Source of the DNA: Verrucomicrobiaceae bacterium
GTDB lineage: Bacteria; Verrucomicrobiota; Verrucomicrobiia; Verrucomicrobiales; Verrucomicrobiaceae
Length of the DNA stretch: 64,000 nt
Direction of reading: 5' to 3'
NCBI GenBank assembly: GCA_947507875.1
Contig: CANNQP010000007.1
Location: forward strand, 1 to 64,000
Shown here: positions 17,201 to 25,617 of the stretch, piece by piece
Numbering within the stretch: position 1 is the stretch's first letter
How the letters are laid out: each line of letters opens with the position of its first letter
The notes under the pieces: generated by a model
The model's database searches: none
Told to the model about the DNA's origin: nothing
The model's input: only the letters and a program-made list of their open reading frames with translations
Position numbers and translations under genes: made by a program

Positions 17201-19442
17201 TACCCTCCATGCGACGCCGAATCCTGGCTACACTTTCCTCAACTGGACTGACTTGCTCGGCACGGAAGTGAGCACCAGCGCGAGCTACAGCTTTACCGCG
17301 ACCTCGAACGGTCTCTACACGGCGAATTTCGCACTGATCCCGCTCGGCATTTTGTTCGACTTTGACACTGCCGCGCCCGCTCCAGTCGCGGGCGCGCCGC
17401 TTCCTCTCCTTCAGACGAAGTTGGGCTACAGCACCACCTTGAGTTCACCGACACCAGGTGCCTATCAAATCACCACCGAGGCCGCGAGTGGGCGCGTGCT
17501 CTCCAAATTCAGCGGCAACTACCTCGAAGCATTGCTCGATGCCTCCATGCTCGTCATTCAGCTCGATCAATCGGTCACGGGTGTGAGCCTGGATTTCGCC
17601 ACGGTGGAGCCGCTGACCGTCGTGATGCCTTCGAATCTCCAACTCACGGCCTATGACACCACCAGCGGCGTGCCTGTGAGCGTTGGCACCGGCATCGCAC
17701 ATGGCACCGTCACGGCTGGTGATACGCTGCCGGTCGGCACACTGAATTTCAACCCTGCTGGCGGCAGCTTTGATCGGATCGTGCTGCAACTCCCAGACGC
17801 GCCCGTCGGCGCAGTGAGATTCCTCATCGATAACATCAAAGTGAGCCCCACAGCCAGTACTGGCGGCTCCATGCAGCTCACGAATCCCAACTGGAACATC
17901 ACGCTCACCGATTTCGGCTATTCGGACTTCCTCCTCGACAACACGCCTGGTTTTGAAGGCCGTGAATACCTCAGCGGCGAGTGGGGCAGTGCCGTGGCTT
18001 ACACGCGTGGCAATGGTCATCTCGTGGCACCGAAGTGGCTAGAGCCGAATTTTCTTTTCCCCGACTGGAAGACAAACTCTGACTTCCATGTCGTGCAGGG
18101 CATCCATCTCCTGGGCAACAATCTCGACGGTCTACCCATCGCACAATCCGTCATCTCGAATGGCGATTTGGAGATCACGCTGCGCTTTGAAATGGTCGAT
18201 ACCGTCACCGGCACGCCAATGGGTGTGAAACCCGCCAGCGCTGCGGGTGTCGGCCTATCCGTGAATAGCAATCGCTACGTCATGAATCAGACCTTTACCG
18301 TCAAAAACATCAGCGGGGCTCAGATCACGGATGTGCAGCTCTTCCAGCTCCTGCACGGCTTTATCTCGCAGCGTGGCCAATACGACAACCGCGGCTATCC
18401 TGGCAAACTGCCGCAGTATCAGTATGACATGACGATGAGCGGCATCGATGCGGGTGCTGCGGGCAATCAAAGCTCTAGCATCGGCTTGGAGGATCTCATT
18501 GGCTTCCATTCGAAGGTCGCGCCGAGTGCTTTTGAGATCGGCCACTACGGCATCGAGGGCGATGGCCTCGACAATCACTCCGTCGGCAAGCCCAGTGACG
18601 GTGTGCACCTTTCCATCGAGGACAATTGGCAAACCCCACCTTACCTCGCCCGCAAAAATCGCGATAACTTCGCGCCTGCGAACCACTGGATCTCCGGAGC
18701 GCAGCGCTGGGAGCTCGGCAGCATCGCCGCTGGTCAAAGTGTGAGCTTCGACATCGTTCTCAGCCTGCTCACCGGCACCAAAGTCGTCATCGAAGGCGGC
18801 GGTGGAAGCACCACCGGTGGTGGAAGCTGCAATGGCGGCGCTACCCACAGCGGAGGTGTTGATTTCGAATTCGAGGACATCGACCAGGAAGGCACCTTCT
18901 TCGGCGAATACAGTGAAGCCGACGACGACGAAATGCTCGAGCGGGAAGTCGAGGGCGAATTCAGCCTGCCGAGCTTCGAAACGCCGAACGGCACCCGCAA
19001 ACAGCGCTGGAATCTCCAATACAGCGGCGCGCACACCGGCAACATCAAACTCAAATTTGCCTACAACCCCGCGCTGCTCCCCGCCGGCTACGATGAGAAT
19101 CAGCTCGTCATGTATCACTTCAACAACGGCGTCTGGGAAAAGCTTCCGTGCAAAGTCAACCCCGCCACCAACACCATTGAAGCCATCACCCCAAGCCTAA
19201 GCCCGTTCATGCTTGGTGTGAACGATGTCGTGGTGAAGCCGAATGTGTCGGTCTCAGGACGCACACCAGGCTCGCTCGATGTCTCCTGGCCGGATTCCTT
19301 CCTTGGTTGGCAGCTGCAAGAGAGCACAAATCTGAGCACCTGGACCAATTCCTCCCGCCCGGTCGTGAATGAGAATGGCCTCAGCCAGGTCTCCTTCCCC
19401 TCCAATGGTGGCACCTTCTTTTTCCGACTGATCCGCCCATGA
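14241..19442 (+). CDS. Giant secreted protein with eight InlB-type repeats, between channel and pump genes
   Basis: 1733 residues with a signal peptide (LLLLISLMALIAGPSARA). The N-terminal domain (about 20-190) has several Cys and aromatic residues. A Pro/Ala-rich linker and an Ig-like putative domain follow (GTPTSSGTFQFNVTASDG, about 365-440). Eight repeats of about 73 residues (about 447-1032) come next, each with GGSY..G..VT..ATPNAGY.F.NWTE and ending LVANF, the bacterial InlB B-like repeat. The last 700 residues include a Gly-rich and an acidic stretch. It starts three bases after the TolC-like gene and its stop overlaps the pump start (ATGA), so it is part of the efflux transcript. It occupies the place of the missing periplasmic adaptor. 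Function unknown. Confidence 0.8.
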   Translation: MKCILLLLISLMALIAGPSARASIAYGSINNFDTVNDTGQLCHGFEIEIEDCRSIDITYTYNYNHYGVPRIEQDDTIPAHPKCRIRWESKKNPDGSWAAYTAIPSGPIAATNGHMFTNPSVNFGGEHFGVGYSKAVGAIKYNWLIDNGSGALIHGGAVQVATPVYTYFPPVAAAPAQVQAVIQPPVPPAPPVKEFGKAVWVKEIKTTTHNNKEIKLRELVSDDPDDANDKNWANGEPDEVEVEWRILQKKTSAVDGGPNGELAAAPEELPGGDEVVTRRYEFYKYTGPLDAETGEAMADAVGADGIHGTGSRTYADHFDKATGEWVTVTKDMATHEVVGDFTGSQMAAVDVDAPVGLIDHVSEGKINTAYAARKLVVEGALPFTAIKQGSVPPGMTFNELTGVLSGTPTSSGTFQFNVTASDGVNPDVAKNYTLKVAAVGAAPPPASLLDTTVLPVGSGATTGDGSYAIGANATVTATAAAGFLFQNWTDNGTIVSTNSSYTLAMDVNHSLVANFVPDVVHWTITTTAAPVAGGTVSGGGLVDDGMSTTVIATPNAGYVFTNWTEGANVVSGTASYTFTASADRDLVANFTLAPIYTMSVSAAAGGTVTGGGNFLSGTSCTLTATPNAGYAFVNWTEGGSQVSTHAAYTFTVTANRTLVANFILLGGTTYSMTTTSSPVAGGMTSGAGSYVSGTSVTVMATPAPGYLFSKWKEGGLSVSSSASYTFTATANRALTAMFVRVYGITTTSIPAIGGTTETDSSSYKLDENARLDAFPNAGYQFVSWTENGNVVSTANPYSFRVAGDRTLVANFAAIGGVSITTSCAPAVAGTSSGGGSYLIGDPVSVQATANSGYAFSNWTLGGLVVSTDSTYSFTASVNAALVANFVPGLTVTTSSVPGAGGSTNGAGTYVNGTSVTLNATPNVGYTFVNWTEAGVSVSASPVYTFNVSANRTLVANFAAGHIISASANPASSGTISGADTYAPGAGVTLHATPNPGYTFLNWTDLLGTEVSTSASYSFTATSNGLYTANFALIPLGILFDFDTAAPAPVAGAPLPLLQTKLGYSTTLSSPTPGAYQITTEAASGRVLSKFSGNYLEALLDASMLVIQLDQSVTGVSLDFATVEPLTVVMPSNLQLTAYDTTSGVPVSVGTGIAHGTVTAGDTLPVGTLNFNPAGGSFDRIVLQLPDAPVGAVRFLIDNIKVSPTASTGGSMQLTNPNWNITLTDFGYSDFLLDNTPGFEGREYLSGEWGSAVAYTRGNGHLVAPKWLEPNFLFPDWKTNSDFHVVQGIHLLGNNLDGLPIAQSVISNGDLEITLRFEMVDTVTGTPMGVKPASAAGVGLSVNSNRYVMNQTFTVKNISGAQITDVQLFQLLHGFISQRGQYDNRGYPGKLPQYQYDMTMSGIDAGAAGNQSSSIGLEDLIGFHSKVAPSAFEIGHYGIEGDGLDNHSVGKPSDGVHLSIEDNWQTPPYLARKNRDNFAPANHWISGAQRWELGSIAAGQSVSFDIVLSLLTGTKVVIEGGGGSTTGGGSCNGGATHSGGVDFEFEDIDQEGTFFGEYSEADDDEMLEREVEGEFSLPSFETPNGTRKQRWNLQYSGAHTGNIKLKFAYNPALLPAGYDENQLVMYHFNNGVWEKLPCKVNPATNTIEAITPSLSPFMLGVNDVVVKPNVSVSGRTPGSLDVSWPDSFLGWQLQESTNLSTWTNSSRPVVNENGLSQVSFPSNGGTFFFRLIRP
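15579..17335 (+). repeat. Eight tandem ~220-bp repeats encoding InlB-like modules
   Basis: Eight diverged in-frame units of about 73 codons. Each has a core of NAGY(x)F(x)NWTE followed by a second half with SYTFT..NR.LVANF. Copies three and seven are closest to the consensus; copies five and eight are the most diverged. The repeats are similar at protein level and only moderately at DNA level, so they are old. Confidence 0.85.
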
Positions 19443-22400
19443 TCGCCACCATCATCGACTTCTCCTTGAGGAACCGGTTCCTCGTTATCATCGGTTCTTT
19501 GCTGCTGCTCGGAGCCGGAGTTTTCTCCGCCATGCATCTGCCCGTGGATGCGGTGCCGGACATCACCAACACGCAGGTGCAGATCAACACGGCCGTAGCG
19601 GGTCTTGCCCCGGAGGAAACGGAAAAATTGGTTACCTATCCGCTAGAACTCGCACTCGCTGGTATCCAGGGCGTGGAGGAGTTTCGCTCCCTCACCAAAT
19701 CTGGTCTCTCGCAGGTCACCCTCGTGTTTCGAGATGGTTTTGATATCTTCCGTGCCCGCCAGCTGGTCAGCGAACGTCTGGTGCAGGTGGAGCTGCCGCC
19801 TGGCCTGACCCCGCAGATGTCTCCGATCAGCACAGGCCTCGGCGAGATCTTGTACTACACGCTTGATTACCAAACCGCGGCTCCGCAACGCAAAGAGACC
19901 CGTGAGCGCCAGCTCATGGCGCTGCGGGATGCGCATGACTACATTGTGAAACCGTTCTTGCGCACGATCCCCGGTGTGGCGGAGGTGAATAGCAGTGGCG
20001 GATATGAGCGACAGCTTGTCATCCTGCCCAAGCCAGAAGCCTTGGTGAATGCGGGCATGACCTTTGGTGAACTGGCGGACATCATTGGTCAGAATGTGGA
20101 CAATGCCGGAGGCGGCGTCATTGAGCGCGGTGATGATCGTGTGCTCATTCGCGGTGTCAGCAAGGTGGCAAGCGCAGAGGACATCTCGAACCTGCCCTTG
20201 AAGTTCGCGGCGGGTGTGGAGCCCTTGAAGGTTAAAGACCTCGCCGAGGTTGGCATTGGCAGCAGCGTGCGCACCGGCTGCGCCGTCGAAAACGGCGAAG
20301 AGGCCGTGCTGGGCACGGTGATGATGCTCGCCGGTGAAAACAGCCGCATCATCAGCAAGCGCGTCGAAGAGAAACTCGGCGAGTTGCAGGCCAAACTGCC
20401 TCCAGGCCTCGAGATTCGCATCCAGTATGCTCGCAGTGAAGTCGTGGATCGGACCATCGACACAGTGAAGCACAACCTCCTGGAAGGAGCCGTTCTTGTC
20501 GTAGTCGTGCTGCTGCTTTTGCTTGGGAACTGGCGCGCGGCCCTCATCGTGGCAATGGCCATTCCGCTGTCTTTTCTCTTCGCGCTCATTGGCATGACGT
20601 TCGGCGGCGTGTCAGGCAATTTGATGTCGCTCGGTGCGGTCGATTTTGGGCTCATCATTGATGGTGCAGTGGTGATGGTTGAAAATATCGTCCGTGTGCT
20701 CGGTGAAAGGCAGCATGAGCTTGGCCGAAAATTGAACGCAAAGGAACGCCTGGCGGCGGTGCGGGAGGCCGGCGAACAAGTGGGCAGCCCGATGTTTTTC
20801 GGCGTGCTCATCATCACGCTCGTTTATCTGCCCATCCTCGCGCTCACTGGAATCGAAGGAAAAATGTTCCACCCCATGGCGATCACGGTCATGCTGGCTC
20901 TTGGTGGCGCCTTGGTACTTGCGCTCACGCTGATGCCTGCCTTGTGCTCACTACTGCTGCGCGGCCACATCAGCGAAAAGGACAACTTCCTCATGCGCTG
21001 GGCCAAAGCAGCCTATCAGCCCCTGCTCGGTCTCGCGTGGAAACTACGCTGGGCCGTCATCGCTGGTGTTGCAGCCCTACTGGTCGGCACCGTGATGATC
21101 TTTATGAGCCTGAAGCAAGAATTCGTGCCCACGCTCAACGAAGGTTCTTGGACGGCGATGGTCTATCAGCCTGCGAACACCAGCCTGAAGACCTCATTGA
21201 AGCGCTGCATCCAAACGCAGCAGTATCTCATCAACAAAGTCCCTGAGGTGACGCGCACCTTTGCTCGCATCGGCACCAGCGAAGTAGCGACCGATCCCAT
21301 GTCACCAGGCGAATACGATCTCTACATCTTCTACAAACCACGTGAGCAGTGGCGCCAAGAAAACGGTAAGCCGGTCTCGCGTGATCGGCTGGCCGAACTC
21401 GTGCGTGATGAACTCGCCAAAGAGGTTCCCGAGCAAGACTACGACTTTGCCCAGCCTATCCAAATGAGGTTTAATGAGATGCTCGAAGGCTCCCGTGCCG
21501 ATCTCGCTGTGCGCATCTTTGGTGAGGACTACGACACAATGGAAAAAGTAGCGGGTGAGGTTAAAAGGATCCTCGAAGGCCTTGATGGCACGAATAACGC
21601 CGAATTTGAAAGCCAGGGGCGAGTGCCTGTGCTCGAAATTCGCGTGGATCGTGCGGCGATGTTAAAATTCAACGTCGAAGCCGCTGAAGTGAATGCCGCC
21701 ATCACCACTGCCATGGCTGGACACACAGCGGGGAGCTTGATGGAGCAGAATCGACGTCGCGCCATTGTGGTGCGACTACCGGAAACGCTCCGCAATGATC
21801 CGGAAATCTTGAAGGCGTTGCCCGTGCGCACGCAGGACGGTGGATTGATCACGCTGGGCCGTTTGGCTGAGTTCGTTGAAGTGCCACAAGTGGATGCCAT
21901 CGGCCGCGAATCGGGTCACCGCCGAGTCGGCCTGAATGTCGATCTCGCCGGAGGCACAGACAGCGAGGCTTACGTGACCGCAGCACGTGAAAAGATCAAA
22001 GCAGCGATCCAGATGCCAGACGGTTATCGTGTCGAGTTCGGAGGTCAGTTTGAGCATCTTCAGGAGGCACGAGCGCGGCTCATGATCGTCGTGCCGCTGG
22101 CCTTGCTGCTTATTTTTGTGCTGATCCACAGCGCCTTCAAAAGCGTGACACAGGCACTCATCATCTACACCGGCATTCCGCTTGCCATCACCGGTGGCGT
22201 GGCCGCACTCTGGTTGCGTGACTTGCCCTTTAGCATCAGTGCGGCCATCGGCTTCATCGCGCTTTGTGGCGTGGCTGTGCTGAATGGGGTGGTGCTGATC
22301 AGCTGCTTCAATCAGCTCCGCCATGAAGGCCGAAACGCAGCGGCAGCGGTGAACGAGGGCAGCTTGCAGCGCCTGCGCCCGGTTTTGATGACTGCGCTTG

Positions 22401-22588
22401 TGGCCAGCCTAGGCTTCATTCCCATGGCGATCAGCGAGGGTGCTGGTGCGGAGGTGCAGCGTCCACTGGCCACCGTGGTGATTGGTGGCATTGTCAGTAG
22501 CACGTTTTTAACACTGTTTTTGCTGCCAGTGTTGTATCGCTGGTTAGTCCTCCCAGCTCCGCAGCACAGTTCAAATCTAGAAAATTGA
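19439..22588 (+). CDS. czcA: CzcA-family heavy-metal RND efflux pump
   Basis: The inner membrane proton/metal antiporter of a tripartite efflux system, 1049 residues, full length for the family. The transmembrane-helix-4 signature DFGLIIDGAVVMVEN falls at D402, D408 and E415, the same numbers as the proton-relay residues of CzcA. The first helix (IDFSLRNRFLVIIGSLLLLGAG) and PVDAVPDITNTQVQINT are typical of heavy-metal RND pumps. The motif fits divalent cations (Zn/Co/Cd type) better than Cu/Ag pumps, but the metal cannot be fixed from sequence alone. Its start overlaps the stop of the giant repeat protein. No HlyD/CzcB-type adaptor gene lies in the region. Confidence 0.92.
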   Translation: MIATIIDFSLRNRFLVIIGSLLLLGAGVFSAMHLPVDAVPDITNTQVQINTAVAGLAPEETEKLVTYPLELALAGIQGVEEFRSLTKSGLSQVTLVFRDGFDIFRARQLVSERLVQVELPPGLTPQMSPISTGLGEILYYTLDYQTAAPQRKETRERQLMALRDAHDYIVKPFLRTIPGVAEVNSSGGYERQLVILPKPEALVNAGMTFGELADIIGQNVDNAGGGVIERGDDRVLIRGVSKVASAEDISNLPLKFAAGVEPLKVKDLAEVGIGSSVRTGCAVENGEEAVLGTVMMLAGENSRIISKRVEEKLGELQAKLPPGLEIRIQYARSEVVDRTIDTVKHNLLEGAVLVVVVLLLLLGNWRAALIVAMAIPLSFLFALIGMTFGGVSGNLMSLGAVDFGLIIDGAVVMVENIVRVLGERQHELGRKLNAKERLAAVREAGEQVGSPMFFGVLIITLVYLPILALTGIEGKMFHPMAITVMLALGGALVLALTLMPALCSLLLRGHISEKDNFLMRWAKAAYQPLLGLAWKLRWAVIAGVAALLVGTVMIFMSLKQEFVPTLNEGSWTAMVYQPANTSLKTSLKRCIQTQQYLINKVPEVTRTFARIGTSEVATDPMSPGEYDLYIFYKPREQWRQENGKPVSRDRLAELVRDELAKEVPEQDYDFAQPIQMRFNEMLEGSRADLAVRIFGEDYDTMEKVAGEVKRILEGLDGTNNAEFESQGRVPVLEIRVDRAAMLKFNVEAAEVNAAITTAMAGHTAGSLMEQNRRRAIVVRLPETLRNDPEILKALPVRTQDGGLITLGRLAEFVEVPQVDAIGRESGHRRVGLNVDLAGGTDSEAYVTAAREKIKAAIQMPDGYRVEFGGQFEHLQEARARLMIVVPLALLLIFVLIHSAFKSVTQALIIYTGIPLAITGGVAALWLRDLPFSISAAIGFIALCGVAVLNGVVLISCFNQLRHEGRNAAAAVNEGSLQRLRPVLMTALVASLGFIPMAISEGAGAEVQRPLATVVIGGIVSSTFLTLFLLPVLYRWLVLPAPQHSSNLEN

Positions 22589-22649
22589 ATGATCGACATC
22601 TTGCCTTGTTTACGCTCTACCTTTTGCGTTTAACGCGATTCGCTATCTT

Positions 22650-23819
22650 ATGGATGATACCACTGAAGTCTTGCTCAGTCAGTTAGGACTTCGTCCCAGT
22701 GCGGTCTTGGCTCCGTTATTTTTGCCCGCCATCACACTGCCAGCCGCAGAACAGTTTCGCTTCGATTCTAGCTATCAGGTCTATGATGAAAGCGATGGGC
22801 GCATGTTTGTGGAGTCTTACTATTACCGGGGAGAAATGTTTTTGTCCGAGGATACCAGCTTCCGCTTTCAGATGCTCAGGGATGCCATCACGGGATCTTC
22901 CCCCATGGGCGCGCTTCCAGGTGGCACACAGCCTTTCTTGGTCGAGCTGGACGACGTGCGCAATGGAGTGGTCGCCGCAATATCTCAGCAGCTCAGCGAT
23001 CATCGTGTGGAGCTGGAGCTTTCTCATAGCAGGGAGAGCGACTACCTTTCTCAAGGCTTCGCATTGAATGATCGCTGGGAACTTAACCAAAAAAATACCA
23101 CGGTCACTTTTGGCTTCAATTACCTCAACGATACCATCGCGGTTCGTGGCACCGACGACCAGAACAAGAGAAGCTACGATTTTTTCCTGGGTGCCTCGCA
23201 GCTGCTGGATCGTGATACGATTCTCTCCGCCAATTTGACACTCGGTTATGCTGAAGGTTACCTGAGTGATCAATACAAAGTCATTCAAAGGAATGAATTC
23301 TTTGGCGGTATTCCGATCACGAGTATTTATCGTGAAAATCGTCCAGCCAGTCGACTTCGAGCCGTAGTTCAGCTGCAAGGTACACGTTTCTTTGATGGGG
23401 CGAATGGTGCATTGGACGCCATTGTCCGCCTTTCCCAAGACGATTACGGGGTCTTCTCCCAAAGCCTGCAAGTCGAGTGGCGGCAGGGATTTTGGAAAAG
23501 GTTCGAGATGACACCGTTCTTTCGTTGTTACCAGCAAACAGCCGCTGATTTTTTCTATAACTCACTGAATGAAGTGAGCATCGATGCCCCTCAGGAATTC
23601 CCTGATGGCAGCGGCCCCAACTACTCTGCGGACTACCGGCTGTCATCCATGATGACCATGAGCGTGGGTGCAAAGGCTCGGTGTCGTTTGGGGGAAAATG
23701 TCGCCCTTTCCATGGCTTATGAGTATTACGCCATGGCAGGCATTGGCCATGATCAGGCCCCCGAAGCTGCCTATCCGACCGCGAGCATGTGGACCTTTGG
23801 ATTGAACTTCACTTTCTGA
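22650..23819 (+). CDS. DUF3570 family outer membrane beta-barrel protein
   Basis: 389 residues with alternating hydrophobic beta-strand pattern and a terminal phenylalanine (TFGLNFTF), as in outer membrane barrels. The segments HSRESDYLSQGF, DRWELNQKNTTVTFGFNYLND and SYDFFLGASQLLDRDTILS match what I know of DUF3570. The N-terminus has a weak signal-like stretch (AVLAPLFLPAITLPAAEQ) but few positive charges, and no better start exists upstream because an in-frame TGA lies at 22590. It is 61 bases after the pump gene and 9 bases before apbE, forming a set with the next three genes. Confidence 0.8.
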   Translation: MDDTTEVLLSQLGLRPSAVLAPLFLPAITLPAAEQFRFDSSYQVYDESDGRMFVESYYYRGEMFLSEDTSFRFQMLRDAITGSSPMGALPGGTQPFLVELDDVRNGVVAAISQQLSDHRVELELSHSRESDYLSQGFALNDRWELNQKNTTVTFGFNYLNDTIAVRGTDDQNKRSYDFFLGASQLLDRDTILSANLTLGYAEGYLSDQYKVIQRNEFFGGIPITSIYRENRPASRLRAVVQLQGTRFFDGANGALDAIVRLSQDDYGVFSQSLQVEWRQGFWKRFEMTPFFRCYQQTAADFFYNSLNEVSIDAPQEFPDGSGPNYSADYRLSSMMTMSVGAKARCRLGENVALSMAYEYYAMAGIGHDQAPEAAYPTASMWTFGLNFTF

Positions 23820-23828
23820 ATCAACGAG

Positions 23829-24800
23829 ATGCCGAAAACTATTCAACCCCTTGCCCTAAAGGCCGATGCACGTGGTGTGCGGAGTGTGGCTTTTCGTGCC
23901 TTGGGCACGAATTGCATGATCCAGTTTCGTCTTCAGGACGACAAGCGGGCGTTGCAATTCGTGGCGGACGCCTTGGATTGGCTGGCAGCTTTTGAGGCTA
24001 AATTCTCTCGATTCAAAGCGGATTCCTTGGTGTCCAAGATCAATCAGGCTGCCGGCAAAGACTGGGTGCATGTGGATGCAGAGATGGACAAGATGCTCGA
24101 TCTCGCAGATGCCATGCATCAGCTCACGGGTGGTGTGCTGGACGCGGCCATGTTACCCCTCATTCAGCTCTGGGATTGGAAGGTGGTGCATGAACGATTG
24201 CCCAGTGAGACGGATATCATCCAGGCGGTCTCCTTATCCAGATGGCAAGAGGTGAAGCGCAAACGTGGTCGTGTCTTTTTGCCACGAGAAGGCATGGGCT
24301 TGGACTTCGGTGGTTTTGGCAAAGAGTATGCGGTTGATCAACTGGTGATCATGGCCAAACGCCATGGCATTGAAGATGGATTGATTGATCTCGGACGTGA
24401 TCTGTATGCAATGGGCGGGAATGGTGTTCACCCCTTCTGGCATGTCGGCATTCAAGATGGTGTGCAGACAGAAAAGTGCGTCGGTGGTCTCGCTGTCTCC
24501 AATTATGCTGTCTGCGCTTCTGGCGACTATGCGCGCCGCTTTGAGCATCAGGGGGTTCGTTATGGTCACATCTTGGATTTGCGAACCGGTTGGCCGGTGC
24601 GCCATGGACTGCGTGCGGTTTCCGTCATTGCACCGAGTTGCTTAATGGCGGGTGTGTATTCGACCGCCATTTTTGTCATGGGTCTCGTGGAAGGGCTTCG
24701 TTTTGCCGAGAAGGCCCCGCAGCTGGAAGCCTGCTTGCAAGATGATCGAGGCCTTCATGTCACTCGCGAGTTCCGAAAATTCCAAGTGCAGTCAGCCTAA
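23829..24800 (+). CDS. apbE: ApbE-like FAD:protein FMN transferase
   Basis: ApbE enzymes attach FMN covalently to Thr/Ser of exported redox proteins. The family pattern is seen in FSRFKADSLVSKINQAAG (N-terminal), HQLTGGVLDAAMLPLIQLW, the FAD/Mg region GMGLDFGGFGKEYAVDQL, GIEDGLIDLGRDLYAMGG, and C-terminal AVSVIAPSCLMAGVYSTAIFVMG. No obvious export signal is seen, unlike many ApbE lipoproteins, so the N-terminus or location is uncertain. No FMN-acceptor domain of the usual FMN-bind type is visible in the neighbourhood. The substrate may be one of the adjacent unknown proteins or encoded elsewhere. Confidence 0.85.
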   Translation: MPKTIQPLALKADARGVRSVAFRALGTNCMIQFRLQDDKRALQFVADALDWLAAFEAKFSRFKADSLVSKINQAAGKDWVHVDAEMDKMLDLADAMHQLTGGVLDAAMLPLIQLWDWKVVHERLPSETDIIQAVSLSRWQEVKRKRGRVFLPREGMGLDFGGFGKEYAVDQLVIMAKRHGIEDGLIDLGRDLYAMGGNGVHPFWHVGIQDGVQTEKCVGGLAVSNYAVCASGDYARRFEHQGVRYGHILDLRTGWPVRHGLRAVSVIAPSCLMAGVYSTAIFVMGLVEGLRFAEKAPQLEACLQDDRGLHVTREFRKFQVQSA

Positions 24801-24817
24801 CTAGAAAATACATCAGC

Positions 24818-25324
24818 ATGATAACTTTTGCCCACCTGATGAAAGGTATCTTACACATAACTCTGATCAGCATCACCCTGGCTTCAGCTTTGGGATCTGA
24901 ACCAAAAGTCGGCAATGCACTTCCAGATCTGGCCTCCCTTCTGCCTGGTCAATCCTTGCCTACTTATCGTGGCAAAGTCGTGCTTGTGGACTTCTGGGCG
25001 TCCTGGTGTGCGCCTTGTAAGGCATCCTTCCCTGCCTTGTCTAAATTACACCAAACCTACGCCAAGCAGGGCCTCGTGATCATCGGCATTGGCGTCGATG
25101 ATGAAGCATCGGCTTATCGGACGTTCACTGCGCGAAACAAGGTTTCCTTTTCCTTGGTTCATGATGCCCAACATCGAGCCGCTGAGTATTTTAATCCGCC
25201 AACCATGCCAACCAGTTATCTAATCGATCGCAACGGAGTGATTCGTTACCTTCATCAAGGCTTCAAGCTCGGCAAAACCGATGACGAATACGCGGGCGAG
25301 ATCGCTAAGCTGCTTGCGGAATGA
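24818..25324 (+). CDS. TlpA/ResA-like exported thioredoxin
   Basis: 168 residues with a signal peptide or anchor (KGILHITLISITLASALG) and a thioredoxin fold. VVLVDFWASWCAPCKASFPAL carries the CxxC (C64, C67), and the cis-Pro region is PPTMPTSYLIDRNG. This subgroup (AhpC/TSA-type TlpA) reduces disulfides outside the membrane, for example in cytochrome or copper-site maturation. A start at 24839 (MKGILH) gives a tighter signal peptide. It overlaps the next gene by ATGA and probably keeps the Cys pair of that protein reduced, which is inference. Confidence 0.9.
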   Translation: MITFAHLMKGILHITLISITLASALGSEPKVGNALPDLASLLPGQSLPTYRGKVVLVDFWASWCAPCKASFPALSKLHQTYAKQGLVIIGIGVDDEASAYRTFTARNKVSFSLVHDAQHRAAEYFNPPTMPTSYLIDRNGVIRYLHQGFKLGKTDDEYAGEIAKLLAE

Positions 25325-25572
25325 GTTTCTCCCCATCTTCAACCCTCATGAAACCTATTCTTTGCATCGCTTTTCTAGCAGCCTTGTGTTTGTCCAGCTG
25401 CTCATCTCAACTAGTGCGAGTGAAGCCCTATGAACGAGGCCATCTCGCCAATCCTTTAATGGATGCCGGTCGTGACCCCCTGCTGCTGACCATGACGCAA
25501 CATGCCTACTTTTCCCGTGAAGCAGCCTTTGGCGGTGGTGGTGTCGGTGGCGGCGGCTGTGGCTGCAACTGA
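25321..25572 (+). CDS. DUF4266 small lipoprotein with Gly-rich GCGCN tail
   Basis: An 83-residue (or 74-residue, from ATG 25348) lipoprotein. The signal (MKPILCIAFLAALCLSSC) has lipobox L-S-S-C. The mature part has the conserved VKPYERGHLANPLM and QHAYFSREAAFGGG, then the tail GGGGVGGGGCGCN. This matches DUF4266 as I know it. The first start overlaps the thioredoxin stop (ATGA) and may serve coupling, while the second gives the better signal peptide. The two tail cysteines in a Gly-rich stretch suggest metal binding, disulfide chemistry or modification, but no function is established to my knowledge. Confidence 0.8.
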   Translation: MSFSPSSTLMKPILCIAFLAALCLSSCSSQLVRVKPYERGHLANPLMDAGRDPLLLTMTQHAYFSREAAFGGGGVGGGGCGCN

Positions 25573-25617
25573 TCTATCTTTTACACACCCTGAACCTTCG
25601 ATCCCAACCTGACTGAT

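Noticed and set aside
14241-19442. Idea that the giant protein is itself a HlyD-type adaptor
   Set aside because: No lipoyl/barrel-sandwich or helical-hairpin pattern could be seen; it is mostly beta-rich repeats, so only its position resembles an adaptor.
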